Shown piece after piece: positions 18,173 to 26,391 of a stretch of DNA of 64,000 bases (position 1 is the stretch's first letter; every line of letters starts with the position of its first letter). The stretch comes from Pseudomonas sp. P8_241. Its GTDB lineage: Bacteria; Pseudomonadota; Gammaproteobacteria; Pseudomonadales; Pseudomonadaceae. The notes beneath the pieces are model-generated. The model had not been told where the DNA came from, searched no databases, and saw only the letters and a list, made by a program, of their open reading frames with translations. Location of the stretch: assembly GCF_034008315.1 (NCBI RefSeq), contig NZ_CP125377.1:6202501-6266500 (forward strand). The letters are read 5' to 3'. Both the position numbers and the translations under genes were made by a program.

Positions 18173-18765
18173 TCAACTTCACGCAACTCGTATTGGCCAG
18201 CCATAACGCCGGCAAACTCAAAGAACTCCAGGCCATGCTCGGCGAGTCGGTGCAACTGCGCTCGATCGGCGAGTTCAGCAGCGTGGAGCCTGAAGAAACC
18301 GGCCTGTCGTTCGTCGAGAACGCCATCCTCAAAGCGCGTAATGCCGCACGCATTTCCGGCCTGCCGGCACTGGCCGACGATTCCGGGCTGGCGGTGGATT
18401 TCCTCGGCGGTGCGCCGGGTATCTATTCGGCGCGTTATGCCGATGGCAAGGGCGATGCGGCGAACAACGCCAAACTGCTCGACGTGTTGAAAAACGTGCC
18501 TGAAGCCGAACGCGGCGCGCAGTTCGTCTGCGTTCTGGCGCTGGTGCGTCATGCTGATGATCCGTTACCGATCCTCTGCGAAGGTCTGTGGCACGGGCGC
18601 ATCCTGACCGCCGCCAGTGGCGAGCACGGTTTTGGCTACGACCCGCTGTTCTGGGTGCCGGAACGCGACTGCTCCAGCGCCGAGTTGAGCCCAGGCGACA
18701 AGAACCAGATCAGCCACCGCGCCCGTGCAATGGATTTGCTGCGCCAGCGCCTGGGCTTGAAATGA
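18169..18765 (+). CDS. rdgB: RdgB, dITP/XTP pyrophosphatase
   Basis: A 198-residue house-cleaning enzyme of the HAM1 family that hydrolyses non-canonical purine triphosphates (dITP, XTP). The diagnostic pieces are [68 protein letters not shown] and the terminal [10 protein letters not shown]. It overlaps the gene before it and hemW after it by four bases each, making a tightly packed operon. Confidence 0.97.
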   Translation: MINFTQLVLASHNAGKLKELQAMLGESVQLRSIGEFSSVEPEETGLSFVENAILKARNAARISGLPALADDSGLAVDFLGGAPGIYSARYADGKGDAANNAKLLDVLKNVPEAERGAQFVCVLALVRHADDPLPILCEGLWHGRILTAASGEHGFGYDPLFWVPERDCSSAELSPGDKNQISHRARAMDLLRQRLGLK

Positions 18766-19967
18766 CCCCTGAATCATCCGCTTCGCCGCTGATCTTCGGC
18801 GGCGATGCGCAATCGCCGCGGGCCGCCCTGCCCGTGCTGCCACCTCTCGCACTGTACATCCACATCCCGTGGTGCGTACGCAAATGCCCATATTGCGACT
18901 TCAACTCTCACACCGCCAGCCCTGTAATGCCGGAAGAAGAGTACGTCGATGCACTGCTGGCGGATCTCGATCAGGATCTGCACGCGGTTTATGGCCGAGA
19001 GTTGAGTTCGGTCTTCTTTGGTGGCGGCACGCCCAGCCTGTTCAGTGCCGAGGCATTGGGGCGCCTGCTCAAAGGCGTCGAACAGCGCATCCCGTTTGCC
19101 AGCGATATCGAAATCACGCTGGAAGCCAATCCGGGGACTTTCGAACAAGACAAGTTTGTGGCGTACCGGAAACTGGGGATCAATCGCCTGTCGATCGGCA
19201 TCCAGAGCTTCCAACAGGAAAAACTTCAGGCGCTGGGGCGGATTCACAACGGTGACGAAGCGATACGCGCGGCCGGCATGGCACGGCAGGCCGGGTTCGA
19301 TAATTTCAATCTGGACCTGATGCATGGCTTGCCCGATCAATCCCTGGACGACGCTCTGAACGACCTGCGCACCGCCATCGCCCTGAAACCGACGCATCTG
19401 TCGTGGTATCAGCTGACCCTGGAACCGAACACCGTGTTCTGGAACCAACCCCCGACGCTGCCGGAAGACGACACGCTGTGGGACATTCAGGAAGCGGGGC
19501 AAGCGCTGCTGGCCGAACACGGTTACGCGCAATACGAGGTTTCGGCCTACGCACAACCCGGACGCCCGGCGCGGCATAACCTCAATTACTGGAGTTTTGG
19601 CGACTTCATCGGTATCGGTGCCGGTGCTCACGGCAAGCTCAGCCATCCGGACGGGCGCATCGTCCGCACCTGGAAAACGCGCTTGCCAAAGGATTACCTG
19701 AACCCGGCAAAAAGCTTCAAGGCAGGTGAGAAAGCGCTGACCAATGATGAAATGCCGTTCGAATTTCTGATGAACGCGCTGCGTCTGACTGAAGGCGTCG
19801 AATCGCGTCTTTATCCAGAGCGCACCGGGCTGACGCTGGAAAGCCTCGCCGAAGCGCGTCGCGAAGCCGAACAAAGTGGCCTGTTGCAGGTCGAACCGTC
19901 ACGTTTGGCGGCAACCGAGCGCGGACAACTCTTCCTCAACGACTTGCTGCAGAAATTTCTGACATAA
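18762..19967 (+). CDS. hemW: HemW, radical SAM haem chaperone-like protein
   Basis: This protein has 401 residues. The start is taken at [14 protein letters not shown] (18762), overlapping rdgB by four bases; the frame is open further upstream inside rdgB but that is not family sequence. The radical-SAM cluster site is [16 protein letters not shown] (CX3CX2C). Other landmarks are [23 protein letters not shown] and [11 protein letters not shown]. HemW resembles the anaerobic coproporphyrinogen dehydrogenase HemN but lacks that activity and is thought to deliver haem to respiratory enzymes. Confidence 0.95.
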   Translation: MTPESSASPLIFGGDAQSPRAALPVLPPLALYIHIPWCVRKCPYCDFNSHTASPVMPEEEYVDALLADLDQDLHAVYGRELSSVFFGGGTPSLFSAEALGRLLKGVEQRIPFASDIEITLEANPGTFEQDKFVAYRKLGINRLSIGIQSFQQEKLQALGRIHNGDEAIRAAGMARQAGFDNFNLDLMHGLPDQSLDDALNDLRTAIALKPTHLSWYQLTLEPNTVFWNQPPTLPEDDTLWDIQEAGQALLAEHGYAQYEVSAYAQPGRPARHNLNYWSFGDFIGIGAGAHGKLSHPDGRIVRTWKTRLPKDYLNPAKSFKAGEKALTNDEMPFEFLMNALRLTEGVESRLYPERTGLTLESLAEARREAEQSGLLQVEPSRLAATERGQLFLNDLLQKFLT

Positions 19968-19976
19968 GGAAATCGA

Positions 19977-20300
19977 ATGGATTTGGTACTCGACCTGCTC
20001 GCCACTGTTTCTCGCTGGAGCCGCAGTAACCTCTCGGAAATCGCCCTGGCCCTGGTGGGCTGCCTGCTGGTGCTGTTCGGTGCCGATTTCAAAGGCTGGG
20101 TCGAGCAACGCCTGGGCAGCATCGCTGGCGCCTTGCGCGTACCGATGATGGCCCTGCTGTGCGTGATCGGCAGCGGTGCGGCGCTGATCTACGCCACGCC
20201 CTGGGTCGTGCGCGGCTTGAGCCAGTTCAACAACTACAGCCTGGCGCCGGTGTTGCTGGTGGTGTTGGTGTTGATTGGCGTCGTAGCCGACCGTCGCTGA
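19977..20300 (+). CDS. DUF3392 family small membrane protein
   Basis: This 107-residue hydrophobic protein has three likely membrane spans (about 20-37, 55-75 and 82-102), with FGADFKGWVEQRLG between the first two. It follows hemW after only nine bases, with AAGGA upstream of the ATG, so it ends the metXS to hemW gene block. It matches a conserved family of unknown function (DUF3392) seen at this place in pseudomonads. Confidence 0.8.
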   Translation: MDLVLDLLATVSRWSRSNLSEIALALVGCLLVLFGADFKGWVEQRLGSIAGALRVPMMALLCVIGSGAALIYATPWVVRGLSQFNNYSLAPVLLVVLVLIGVVADRR

Positions 20301-20317
20301 TTTCGGGTTGCCCAAAA

Positions 20318-20404
20318 ACCTGTAGGAGCCGGCATGCTGGCGATGGCGGGTCAGCCACATCGATGTGGGCTGACACCATCGCCAGCAAGCCGGCTCCTAC
20401 AGGT
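20318..20404. repeat. REP doublet, type B arms
   Basis: ACCTGTAGGAGCCGGC at the left and GCCGGCTCCTACAGGT at the right form a symmetrical inverted repeat between two convergent genes. It could also help termination. Confidence 0.88.
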
Positions 20405-20419
20405 TTGAAGCGTTACGGC

Positions 20420-21148
20420 TCAGGACAGTTTTTCGAACTTCAAATCCCACACGCCATGCCCAAGACGTTCGCCACGGCGTTCGAACTTGGTGATCGGGCG
20501 CTCGGCCGGGCGTGGCACGCACTTGCCGTCTTCGGCGAGGTTACGGTAACCCGGCGCGACGTTCATCACTTCCAGCATGTACTCGGCATATGGCTCCCAA
20601 TCGGTGGCCATGTGCAAAACGCCGCCTACTTTCAACTTGCTACGCACCAGCTCAGCGAAGGATGCCTGAACGATACGGCGCTTGTGGTGACGGCTCTTGT
20701 GCCACGGGTCCGGGAAAAACAGCATCAGGCGATCAAGGCTGTTATCGGCCACGCAGCGATTGAGCACTTCGATTGCATCGCAATCGTAGACCCGCAGGTT
20801 GGTCAGGCCTTGCGTCAGCACGCCATTGAGCAGCGCGCCGACACCCGGACGGTGAACTTCCACGCCGATGAAATCCTGCTCCGGCGACGCGGCGGCCATT
20901 TCCAGCAGCGAGTGGCCCATGCCGAAACCGATTTCCAGCGAGCGCGGCGCCGAGCGACCGAACACCTGGTCATAGTCCACCGGTGCGTCGGCCAACGGCA
21001 GCACGAACAGCGGCGTGCCCTGCTCCAGGCCTTTCTGTTGGCCTTCGGTCATGCGCCCGGCGCGCATCACGAAACTCTTGATGCGGCGGTGTTGGCGCTC
21101 GTCGCCTTCTTCCGTCTGGATTGGCGTGTCGTTCGATTCAGTCATCAA
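20420..21148 (-). CDS. trmB: TrmB, tRNA (guanine-46-N7)-methyltransferase
   Basis: A 242-residue SAM-dependent enzyme that makes m7G46 in tRNA. Recognised from [15 protein letters not shown] (SAM motif I), [34 protein letters not shown] (the strongly conserved active-site block) and the C-terminal [17 protein letters not shown]. It is followed upstream (minus strand order) by thiG six bases away, so thiS-thiG-trmB can be one transcript. Confidence 0.97.
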   Translation of the reverse strand: MMTESNDTPIQTEEGDERQHRRIKSFVMRAGRMTEGQQKGLEQGTPLFVLPLADAPVDYDQVFGRSAPRSLEIGFGMGHSLLEMAAASPEQDFIGVEVHRPGVGALLNGVLTQGLTNLRVYDCDAIEVLNRCVADNSLDRLMLFFPDPWHKSRHHKRRIVQASFAELVRSKLKVGGVLHMATDWEPYAEYMLEVMNVAPGYRNLAEDGKCVPRPAERPITKFERRGERLGHGVWDLKFEKLS

Positions 21149-21154
21149 TAGCTC

Positions 21155-21949
21155 TTACTTGATCAGACCATCCAGCGGCGAAGAGGCGCTGGCATAGAGT
21201 TTTTTCGGCATGCGGCCGGCGAGGTAAGCCATACGACCAGCAAGGATGGCGTGCTGCATGGCTTGGGCCATCATCACTGGCTGTTGGGCATGAGCGATGG
21301 CCGAGTTCATCAGCACAGCGTCGCAGCCCAGTTCCATTGCGATGGTCGCGTCGGATGCAGTACCGACACCCGCATCCACCAGCACTGGAATCCTGGCTTC
21401 TTCGAGGATGATTTGCAGGTTGTACGGATTGCAGATGCCCAGGCCCGAACCGATCAGACCGGCCAGCGGCATCACCGCGATGCAGCCGATTTCCGCCAAT
21501 TGACGAGCGATGATCGGATCATCACTGGTGTAAACCATCACGTCGAAACCTTCCTTGACCAGCGTTTCGGCGGCCTTGAGGGTTTCAATCACGTTGGGGA
21601 ACAGGGTTTTCTGGTCGGCCAGCACTTCCAGCTTCACCAGGTTGTGGCCATCAAGCAGCTCACGGGCCAGGCGGCAAGTGCGCACAGCTTCGACGGCGTC
21701 GTAGCATCCGGCAGTGTTCGGCAGGAAAGTGTAGCGATCAGGCGACAGTACTTCGAGCAGGTTCGGCTCGCCCTCGATCTGGCCAAGGTTGGTGCGGCGC
21801 ACGGCGAAGGTCACGATCTCGGCACCCGAGGCTTCGATGGCCAGGCGGGTTTCTTCCATGTCACGGTACTTGCCGGTACCGACCAGCAAACGCGACTGGT
21901 AAGTACGACCGGCCAGGACGAAAGGCTTGTCGCTACGAACGATGCTCAT
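21155..21949 (-). CDS. thiG: ThiG, thiazole synthase
   Basis: This 264-residue TIM-barrel enzyme builds the thiazole of thiamin from deoxyxylulose phosphate, dehydroglycine and ThiS thiocarboxylate. [20 protein letters not shown], the Schiff-base lysine in [10 protein letters not shown], and the phosphate-binding [18 protein letters not shown] are present. It lies 60 bases downstream of thiS, its sulfur carrier, and just ahead of trmB. Confidence 0.97.
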   Translation of the reverse strand: MSIVRSDKPFVLAGRTYQSRLLVGTGKYRDMEETRLAIEASGAEIVTFAVRRTNLGQIEGEPNLLEVLSPDRYTFLPNTAGCYDAVEAVRTCRLARELLDGHNLVKLEVLADQKTLFPNVIETLKAAETLVKEGFDVMVYTSDDPIIARQLAEIGCIAVMPLAGLIGSGLGICNPYNLQIILEEARIPVLVDAGVGTASDATIAMELGCDAVLMNSAIAHAQQPVMMAQAMQHAILAGRMAYLAGRMPKKLYASASSPLDGLIK

Positions 21950-22009
21950 GGGAAATCCTCTGTAGGGGTGAGGTACTTGCAGAATTCTGTCGGCCTGCGG
22001 GCCGGACGG

Positions 22010-22210
22010 CTAGCCGCCACCAATGGCGTGGACGACTTCGACGTTGTCGCCGTCGTTCAACGCGGTGTCTGCATGCTGACTGCGCGGGACGATATCCAGA
22101 TTGAGTTCGACCGCCACCCGGCGACCGGTCAGGTCCAGACGGGCCAGCAGGGCCGCAACGGTTTCACCGTCGGGCAGTTCAAAGGATTCGCCGTTCAACT
22201 GAATGCGCAT
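22010..22210 (-). CDS. thiS: ThiS, sulfur carrier protein
   Basis: This 66-residue ubiquitin-fold carrier ends in the required double glycine (VEVVHAIGGG). The C-terminus is thiocarboxylated and gives sulfur to ThiG. The start is taken at MRIQLNGESFELPDG (22210); an in-frame ATG at 22228 adds six residues. I looked for a TPP-type leader upstream and saw none. Confidence 0.95.
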   Translation of the reverse strand: MRIQLNGESFELPDGETVAALLARLDLTGRRVAVELNLDIVPRSQHADTALNDGDNVEVVHAIGGG

Positions 22211-22294
22211 GCCGAATGCCGCCATCATTTTTAGGGGCAGGCATTCTAGCCCGATCAGTCAGACTGACCCAAGCCATTCGTCTTGAAATGCAAT

Positions 22295-22377
22295 CCTGTA
22301 GGAGCTGCCGCAGGCTGCGATCTTTTGACTTTGATTTTTAGAATCAAAGGATCGCAGCCTGCGGCAGCTCCTACAGG
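22295..22377. repeat. REP doublet, type D arms
   Basis: CCTGTAGGAGCTGCCGCAGG and its complement enclose a short interior that itself has the inner repeat TTGATTTTTAGAATCAA. It lies between thiS and the DUF423 gene. Confidence 0.88.
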
Positions 22378-22397
22378 GCCAGGTCAAGCGATAAAGT

Positions 22398-22769
22398 TCA
22401 GGTCAGGCGCCAGGCGGCCAACCCAAGGCAAAACCAGCCCACCAGAAACGCCAGACCGCCGAATGGCGTGATGATCCCAAGTTTGCTGACACCGGTCAGC
22501 GTCAACAGATACAGGCTGCCGGAGAACAACAAGATGCCAATAGCAAAGGATGCGCCCGCCCAGGTCACAAGACGCCCGGGGACCTGCGTGGCCAGCAAGG
22601 CGACGCCCAACAACGCCAGGGTGTGCACCAACTGATAGGTGACACCGGTATGAAAAATCGCCAGGTACTCGGCGCTCAGGCGGTTTTTCAAGCCATGAGC
22701 GGCAAACGCCCCAAGACCGACACCGGTGAAGCCGAAAAAAGCAGCCAGCATCAAAAAGCCACGCAGCAT
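22398..22769 (-). CDS. DUF423 family (YgdD-like) membrane protein
   Basis: A 123-residue protein with four membrane spans. The family signature is FGFTGVGLGAFAAHGLKNRL at the N-terminus, with FHTGVTYQLVHTLALL in the middle and ITPFGGLAFLVGWFCLGL at the end. The function of the family is unknown. It is divergent from mtgA, 74 bases apart. Confidence 0.9.
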   Translation of the reverse strand: MLRGFLMLAAFFGFTGVGLGAFAAHGLKNRLSAEYLAIFHTGVTYQLVHTLALLGVALLATQVPGRLVTWAGASFAIGILLFSGSLYLLTLTGVSKLGIITPFGGLAFLVGWFCLGLAAWRLT

Positions 22770-22804
22770 GAAGAACTCCAGTCAGTCTCGATCAGCAGGG
22801 TCTG

Positions 22805-22810
22805 TATAAT
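22805..22810 (+). promoter_or_regulatory. Candidate -10 element for mtgA
   Basis: A perfect TATAAT stands 33 bases ahead of the mtgA ATG. The -35 position 17 bases upstream (TCAGTC) is poor, so this is a weakly supported sigma-70 promoter. Confidence 0.4.
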
Positions 22811-22843
22811 GGCCCGCTCAACGGGTTCGGCCAAGCCATCTCT

Positions 22844-23569
22844 ATGCTGCGTATCTATTTCCGTCGCTTCATCAAAGCCGTGCTCTGGTTCATGGGCGGT
22901 AGCGTATTGCTGGTGCTGATTTTCCGTGTGGTGCCGCCACCAGGGACGATGCTGATGGTCGAGCGCAAGATCGAATCCTGGTTCGACGGCGAACCTATCG
23001 ATCTGCAACGCGACTGGAAACCCTGGGACGAGATCTCCGACGACCTCAAAGTCGCGGTAATCGCGGGTGAAGACCAGAAATTCCCCGAGCACTGGGGCTT
23101 CGACTTCGGTGCGATCCAGAAAGCCCTGGCCCACAACGAACTGGGCGGCACCATCCGCGGCGCCAGCACCCTCAGCCAGCAAGTCTCGAAGAACCTGTTC
23201 CTGTGGTCCGGTCGCAGCTGGTTGCGCAAAGGCCTGGAAGCCTGGTTTACCGGGCTGATCGAGATTTTCTGGCCCAAGGAGCGAATCCTTGAGGTTTACC
23301 TGAACAGCGTCGAGTGGGATGACGGTGTGTTTGGTGCCGAAGCGGCAGCCAGGCATCATTTTGGCGTGAGCGCCAAGAGCCTCAGCCGTCAGCAATCGAG
23401 CATGCTGGCGGCCGTGCTGCCTAATCCTCGCGTGTGGAGTGCCAGCCATCCGACCGCGTACGTGGCGCGGCGTGCAGGCTGGATTCGGCGGCAGATGAGT
23501 CAGTTGGGTGGCGATAGCTATCTGGTAGGCCTCAATGATTCGCGCCGGGCGCCGTGGAAGGACCAATAG
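22844..23569 (+). CDS. mtgA: MtgA, monofunctional peptidoglycan glycosyltransferase
   Basis: A 241-residue GT51 enzyme that polymerises lipid II glycan strands without a transpeptidase domain. There is one N-terminal membrane anchor (about residues 8-30) and then the GT51 motifs: AGEDQKFPEHWGFD with the catalytic Glu, RGASTLSQQVSKNLFLW, RKGLEAWFTGLIE, KERILEVYLNSVEW. It lies between divergent DUF423 and convergent rpoH, with a REP pair and a strong terminator after it. Confidence 0.97.
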   Translation: MLRIYFRRFIKAVLWFMGGSVLLVLIFRVVPPPGTMLMVERKIESWFDGEPIDLQRDWKPWDEISDDLKVAVIAGEDQKFPEHWGFDFGAIQKALAHNELGGTIRGASTLSQQVSKNLFLWSGRSWLRKGLEAWFTGLIEIFWPKERILEVYLNSVEWDDGVFGAEAAARHHFGVSAKSLSRQQSSMLAAVLPNPRVWSASHPTAYVARRAGWIRRQMSQLGGDSYLVGLNDSRRAPWKDQ

Positions 23570-23572
23570 ACC

Positions 23573-23655
23573 CTTGTAGCAGCTGGCTTGCCAGCGAACC
23601 AGACGACTCGGTGCATCAGACATACCGCCTTCGCCGGCAAGCCAGCTCCTACAAG
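23573..23655. repeat. REP doublet, type C arms
   Basis: CTTGTAGCAGCTGGCTTGCC at the left (with one variant base in GTAGC) and GGCAAGCCAGCTCCTACAAG at the right, downstream of mtgA. Confidence 0.82.
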
Positions 23656-23674
23656 AGCAGAACCGCACACAAAC

Positions 23675-23708
23675 AAAAACGCCCCGATCAATGATCGGGG
23701 CGTTTTTT
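23675..23708. terminator. Bidirectional intrinsic terminator between mtgA and rpoH
   Basis: A perfect GC-rich stem (ACGCCCCGATC / GATCGGGGCGT) carries an A run on its left and a T run on its right, directly between the two convergent genes. Confidence 0.92.
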
Positions 23709-23724
23709 ATTGCCTGGACAGCGC

Positions 23725-24579
23725 TTATGCAGCGATCGACACCTTGAGCTTGTTCATCGCGCTCTTCTCAAGCTGACGAATACGCTCGGCCGACACGTTG
23801 TACTTCTGCGCCAGGTCATGCAGCGTGGCTTTCTCTTCTGCCAGCCAACGCTGGTAGAGGATGTCACGGCTACGGTCGTCCAGCACTTCCAGCGCTTCGT
23901 GCAGGTTGTGGTTGGAGTTGTCGCTCCAGTCAGCGTCTTCCAGTTGACGGGCCGGGTCATACCGGTGGTCTTCCAGATAGTTGGCCGGCGACTGGAAAGC
24001 GCTGTCGTCGTCGGCTTCGGCAGCCGGGTCGAAGGCCATGTCATGACCGGTCAGGCGACTTTCCATCTCGCGCACTTCCCGAGGCTCTACACCGAGACTT
24101 TCCGCCACACGATGGACTTCCTCGTTGTTCAGCCACGCCAGACGCTTCTTCTGACTGCGCAGGTTGAAGAACAACTTGCGCTGGGCCTTGGTGGTCGCGA
24201 CTTTCACGATGCGCCAGTTGCGCAGGATGAATTCGTGGATTTCAGCCTTGATCCAGTGCACGGCGAACGAAACCAGACGCACACCCATTTCCGGGTTAAA
24301 GCGTTTCACAGCCTTCATCAGGCCGACGTTACCTTCCTGGATCAGATCAGCCTGAGCCAGACCGTAGCCGGAATAGCTACGGGCGATATGTACGACAAAA
24401 CGCAGGTGGGCGAGCACCATCTGCCGAGCCGCCTCAAGATCCTGCTCATAATAGAGACTCTCGGCCAGTTCACGCTCCCGCTCCGGCGTCAGCAATGGAA
24501 TGCTGTTGACGGTGTGCACATAGGCCTCCAGGTTCGCACCCGGGACCAGAGCATATGCAGGCTGCAAAGAATTGGTCAT
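23725..24579 (-). CDS. rpoH: RpoH, heat-shock sigma factor 32
   Basis: A 284-residue sigma factor. The start [14 protein letters not shown] (24579) matches the P. aeruginosa protein; the frame is open 14 codons upstream. Region 2 has [20 protein letters not shown] and the RpoH box [17 protein letters not shown]. Region 4 ends in [17 protein letters not shown]. It directs transcription of chaperone and protease genes. It lies downstream of ftsYEX, about 120 bases after the ftsX stop, and has its own promoter region (24580-24700). Confidence 0.97.
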   Translation of the reverse strand: MTNSLQPAYALVPGANLEAYVHTVNSIPLLTPERERELAESLYYEQDLEAARQMVLAHLRFVVHIARSYSGYGLAQADLIQEGNVGLMKAVKRFNPEMGVRLVSFAVHWIKAEIHEFILRNWRIVKVATTKAQRKLFFNLRSQKKRLAWLNNEEVHRVAESLGVEPREVREMESRLTGHDMAFDPAAEADDDSAFQSPANYLEDHRYDPARQLEDADWSDNSNHNLHEALEVLDDRSRDILYQRWLAEEKATLHDLAQKYNVSAERIRQLEKSAMNKLKVSIAA

Positions 24580-24629
24580 ACGAAAAAACCTCCGACTTAC
24601 ATAACTCGTGCAGTTCAGCACTGCGAAAA

Positions 24630-24655
24630 TTGACCGGAAACCGAAAAAGAAGTTC
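24630..24655 (-). promoter_or_regulatory. Candidate AlgU/sigma-E promoter of rpoH
   Basis: Read on the minus strand there is GAACTT (24655-24650), then 16 bases, then TCAA (24633-24630), close to the extracytoplasmic sigma consensus GAACTT-N16-TCTGA. P. aeruginosa rpoH is known to have an AlgU-dependent promoter. A short hairpin (GCAGT/ACTGC, about 24611-24625) lies in the leader. Confidence 0.5.
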
Positions 24656-24700
24656 CCAAAACCCTAAATTTGCTGAAAGGTCAATACGAGCAAAATGATA

Positions 24701-25723
24701 CTACTTAGGCGCAAGCTCCCTCAGGTGGCGTGCGACTGCAATCCATGCACCGATATACCCCAACAGCACCGCGCCAAGCAAGAGAGACAGACCGTCGGCA
24801 GCCGGTACACCGGCCAGCGCAAAATCACTGCCGTACAAACCGGCCAGCCCGACCACCGCGTCGTTCAGCCAATCCAGGCCAAACGCCAGCAAGCCCCAGG
24901 ACAGAACCCCCGCACCCAAGCCGTAAAGCGCACCCATGTAGAGAAAGGGCCTGCGTACATAGCTGTCAGTGCCGCCGACCAGTTTAATCACTTCTATCTC
25001 TGTGCGGCGGTTTTCAATATGAAGACGAATGGTATTGCCTATCACCAAAAGTAATGCGGAAACCAACAGCACGGTCAGACCAAAGACAAATCGATCACCC
25101 AGCTTGAGGATGGCTGCCAGACGCTCGACCCAGACTAGATCAAGTTGCGCCTGCTGCACCTTGGGCAGTTCGGAAAGTTTTTGTCTTAATGCTTCAAGCG
25201 CCGGTTTGTCGACTTCCTTCGGCGTCACCAGAACCACGCCTGGCAGCGGGTTCTCCGGTAGCTCCTTGAGCGCATCGCCCAAACCGGACTGCTGCTGGAA
25301 CTCTTCAAGCGCCTGATCCCGGCTGACGAACTCCGCATCGGCCACGCCAGGCATGCCCTTGATTTGCTCGCGCAGGGACTCGCCTTCCGACGGACTGGCT
25401 TCGAGTTGAAGGTACAGGGAAATCTGCGCCGCACGCTGCCATGAGCCGCCAAGTCGCTCCACGTTGCTTAGCAAAAGTGACAGCCCCATAGGCAGACTCA
25501 GGGCAACCGCCATCACCATGCAGGTGAAAAAACTGCCGATGGGCTGCTTGCCCAGACGACGCAGGCTGTCCAGAAGGCTGGCGCGATGGCTTTCGATCCA
25601 GGCGCGGAATAACGTGGCAAAGTCCGGCCCGTCGTCATCGTCGCGCTTTTTCTTCTGTGGCTGCGGATCGGCGGCCTTCGGGGCCACACGCTCGGAAACT
25701 TTTGGGCTACGTGTTGCACTCAT
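24701..25723 (-). CDS. ftsX: FtsX, divisome ABC-like membrane protein
   Basis: A 340-residue membrane partner of FtsE. A cytosolic N-terminal stretch rich in Lys/Pro/Asp is followed by the first span (about 65-85), a periplasmic domain (about 90-200) and three more spans, with IEVIKLVGGTDSYVRRPFLYMG in the cytosolic loop. FtsEX acts at the septum to activate peptidoglycan hydrolases. Its start overlaps the ftsE stop by four bases. Confidence 0.96.
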   Translation of the reverse strand: MSATRSPKVSERVAPKAADPQPQKKKRDDDDGPDFATLFRAWIESHRASLLDSLRRLGKQPIGSFFTCMVMAVALSLPMGLSLLLSNVERLGGSWQRAAQISLYLQLEASPSEGESLREQIKGMPGVADAEFVSRDQALEEFQQQSGLGDALKELPENPLPGVVLVTPKEVDKPALEALRQKLSELPKVQQAQLDLVWVERLAAILKLGDRFVFGLTVLLVSALLLVIGNTIRLHIENRRTEIEVIKLVGGTDSYVRRPFLYMGALYGLGAGVLSWGLLAFGLDWLNDAVVGLAGLYGSDFALAGVPAADGLSLLLGAVLLGYIGAWIAVARHLRELAPK

Positions 25724-26391
25724 ACCGCGGCCTCCCCGTCGCCGATCAGTCGACCGCGCTGCAAGGTCAGCATGCGGTGGCGCATGCGGGCGATCAGGGC
25801 CAGGTCGTGACTGGCAATCAGCACGCTGGTGCCCAGGCGGTTGATGTCTTCGAACACACCCATGATTTCAGCGGCCAGACGCGGATCGAGGTTACCGGTC
25901 GGTTCGTCTGCCAGCAGCAAGGCCGGGCGGTGGACAATGGCTCGGGCGATGCCGACGCGCTGCTGTTGACCGGTGGACAGGTCGCCTGGGTACAGGTCGG
26001 TCTTGTCCGACAGGGCCACGCGCTCCAGCGCCGAATCCACTCGCTTGGCGATTTCGGCCTTGGACAGGCCGAGGATCTGCAAGGGCAGCGCGACGTTGTT
26101 GAACACCGTACGATCGAACAACAACTGGTGATTCTGGAATACCACCCCGATCTGCCGACGCAAGAAAGGGATCTGCGCGTTGCTGATGGTGCTCAGGTCT
26201 TGCCCGGCCAGCAGCAACTTACCGCTGGTCGGACGCTCCATGGCCAACAACAGTCGCAACAAAGTGCTTTTACCGGCACCGGAATGGCCAGTAACAAACA
26301 AAAATTCGCCCCGACGGACTCGAAAGCTCAGCTCATGCAAGCCGACGTGACCGTTCGGGTAGCGTTTACCGACCTGTTCGAAACGAATCAT
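25720..26391 (-). CDS. ftsE: FtsE, divisome ATP-binding protein
   Basis: A 223-residue ABC ATPase with Walker A GHSGAGKSTLLRLLL (about residues 35-49), signature LSTGQQQRVGIARAI, Walker B ALLLADEPTGNLD and the switch His in IASHDLALI. It pairs with FtsX at the inner membrane. It overlaps both ftsY and ftsX by four bases in the conserved ftsYEX operon. Confidence 0.97.
   Translation of the reverse strand: MIRFEQVGKRYPNGHVGLHELSFRVRRGEFLFVTGHSGAGKSTLLRLLLAMERPTSGKLLLAGQDLSTISNAQIPFLRRQIGVVFQNHQLLFDRTVFNNVALPLQILGLSKAEIAKRVDSALERVALSDKTDLYPGDLSTGQQQRVGIARAIVHRPALLLADEPTGNLDPRLAAEIMGVFEDINRLGTSVLIASHDLALIARMRHRMLTLQRGRLIGDGEAAV

Noticed and set aside
22211..22294. TPP riboswitch ahead of thiS-thiG
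   Set aside because: The gap is short and mostly followed by a REP pair. No thi-box-like CTGAGA core was found.
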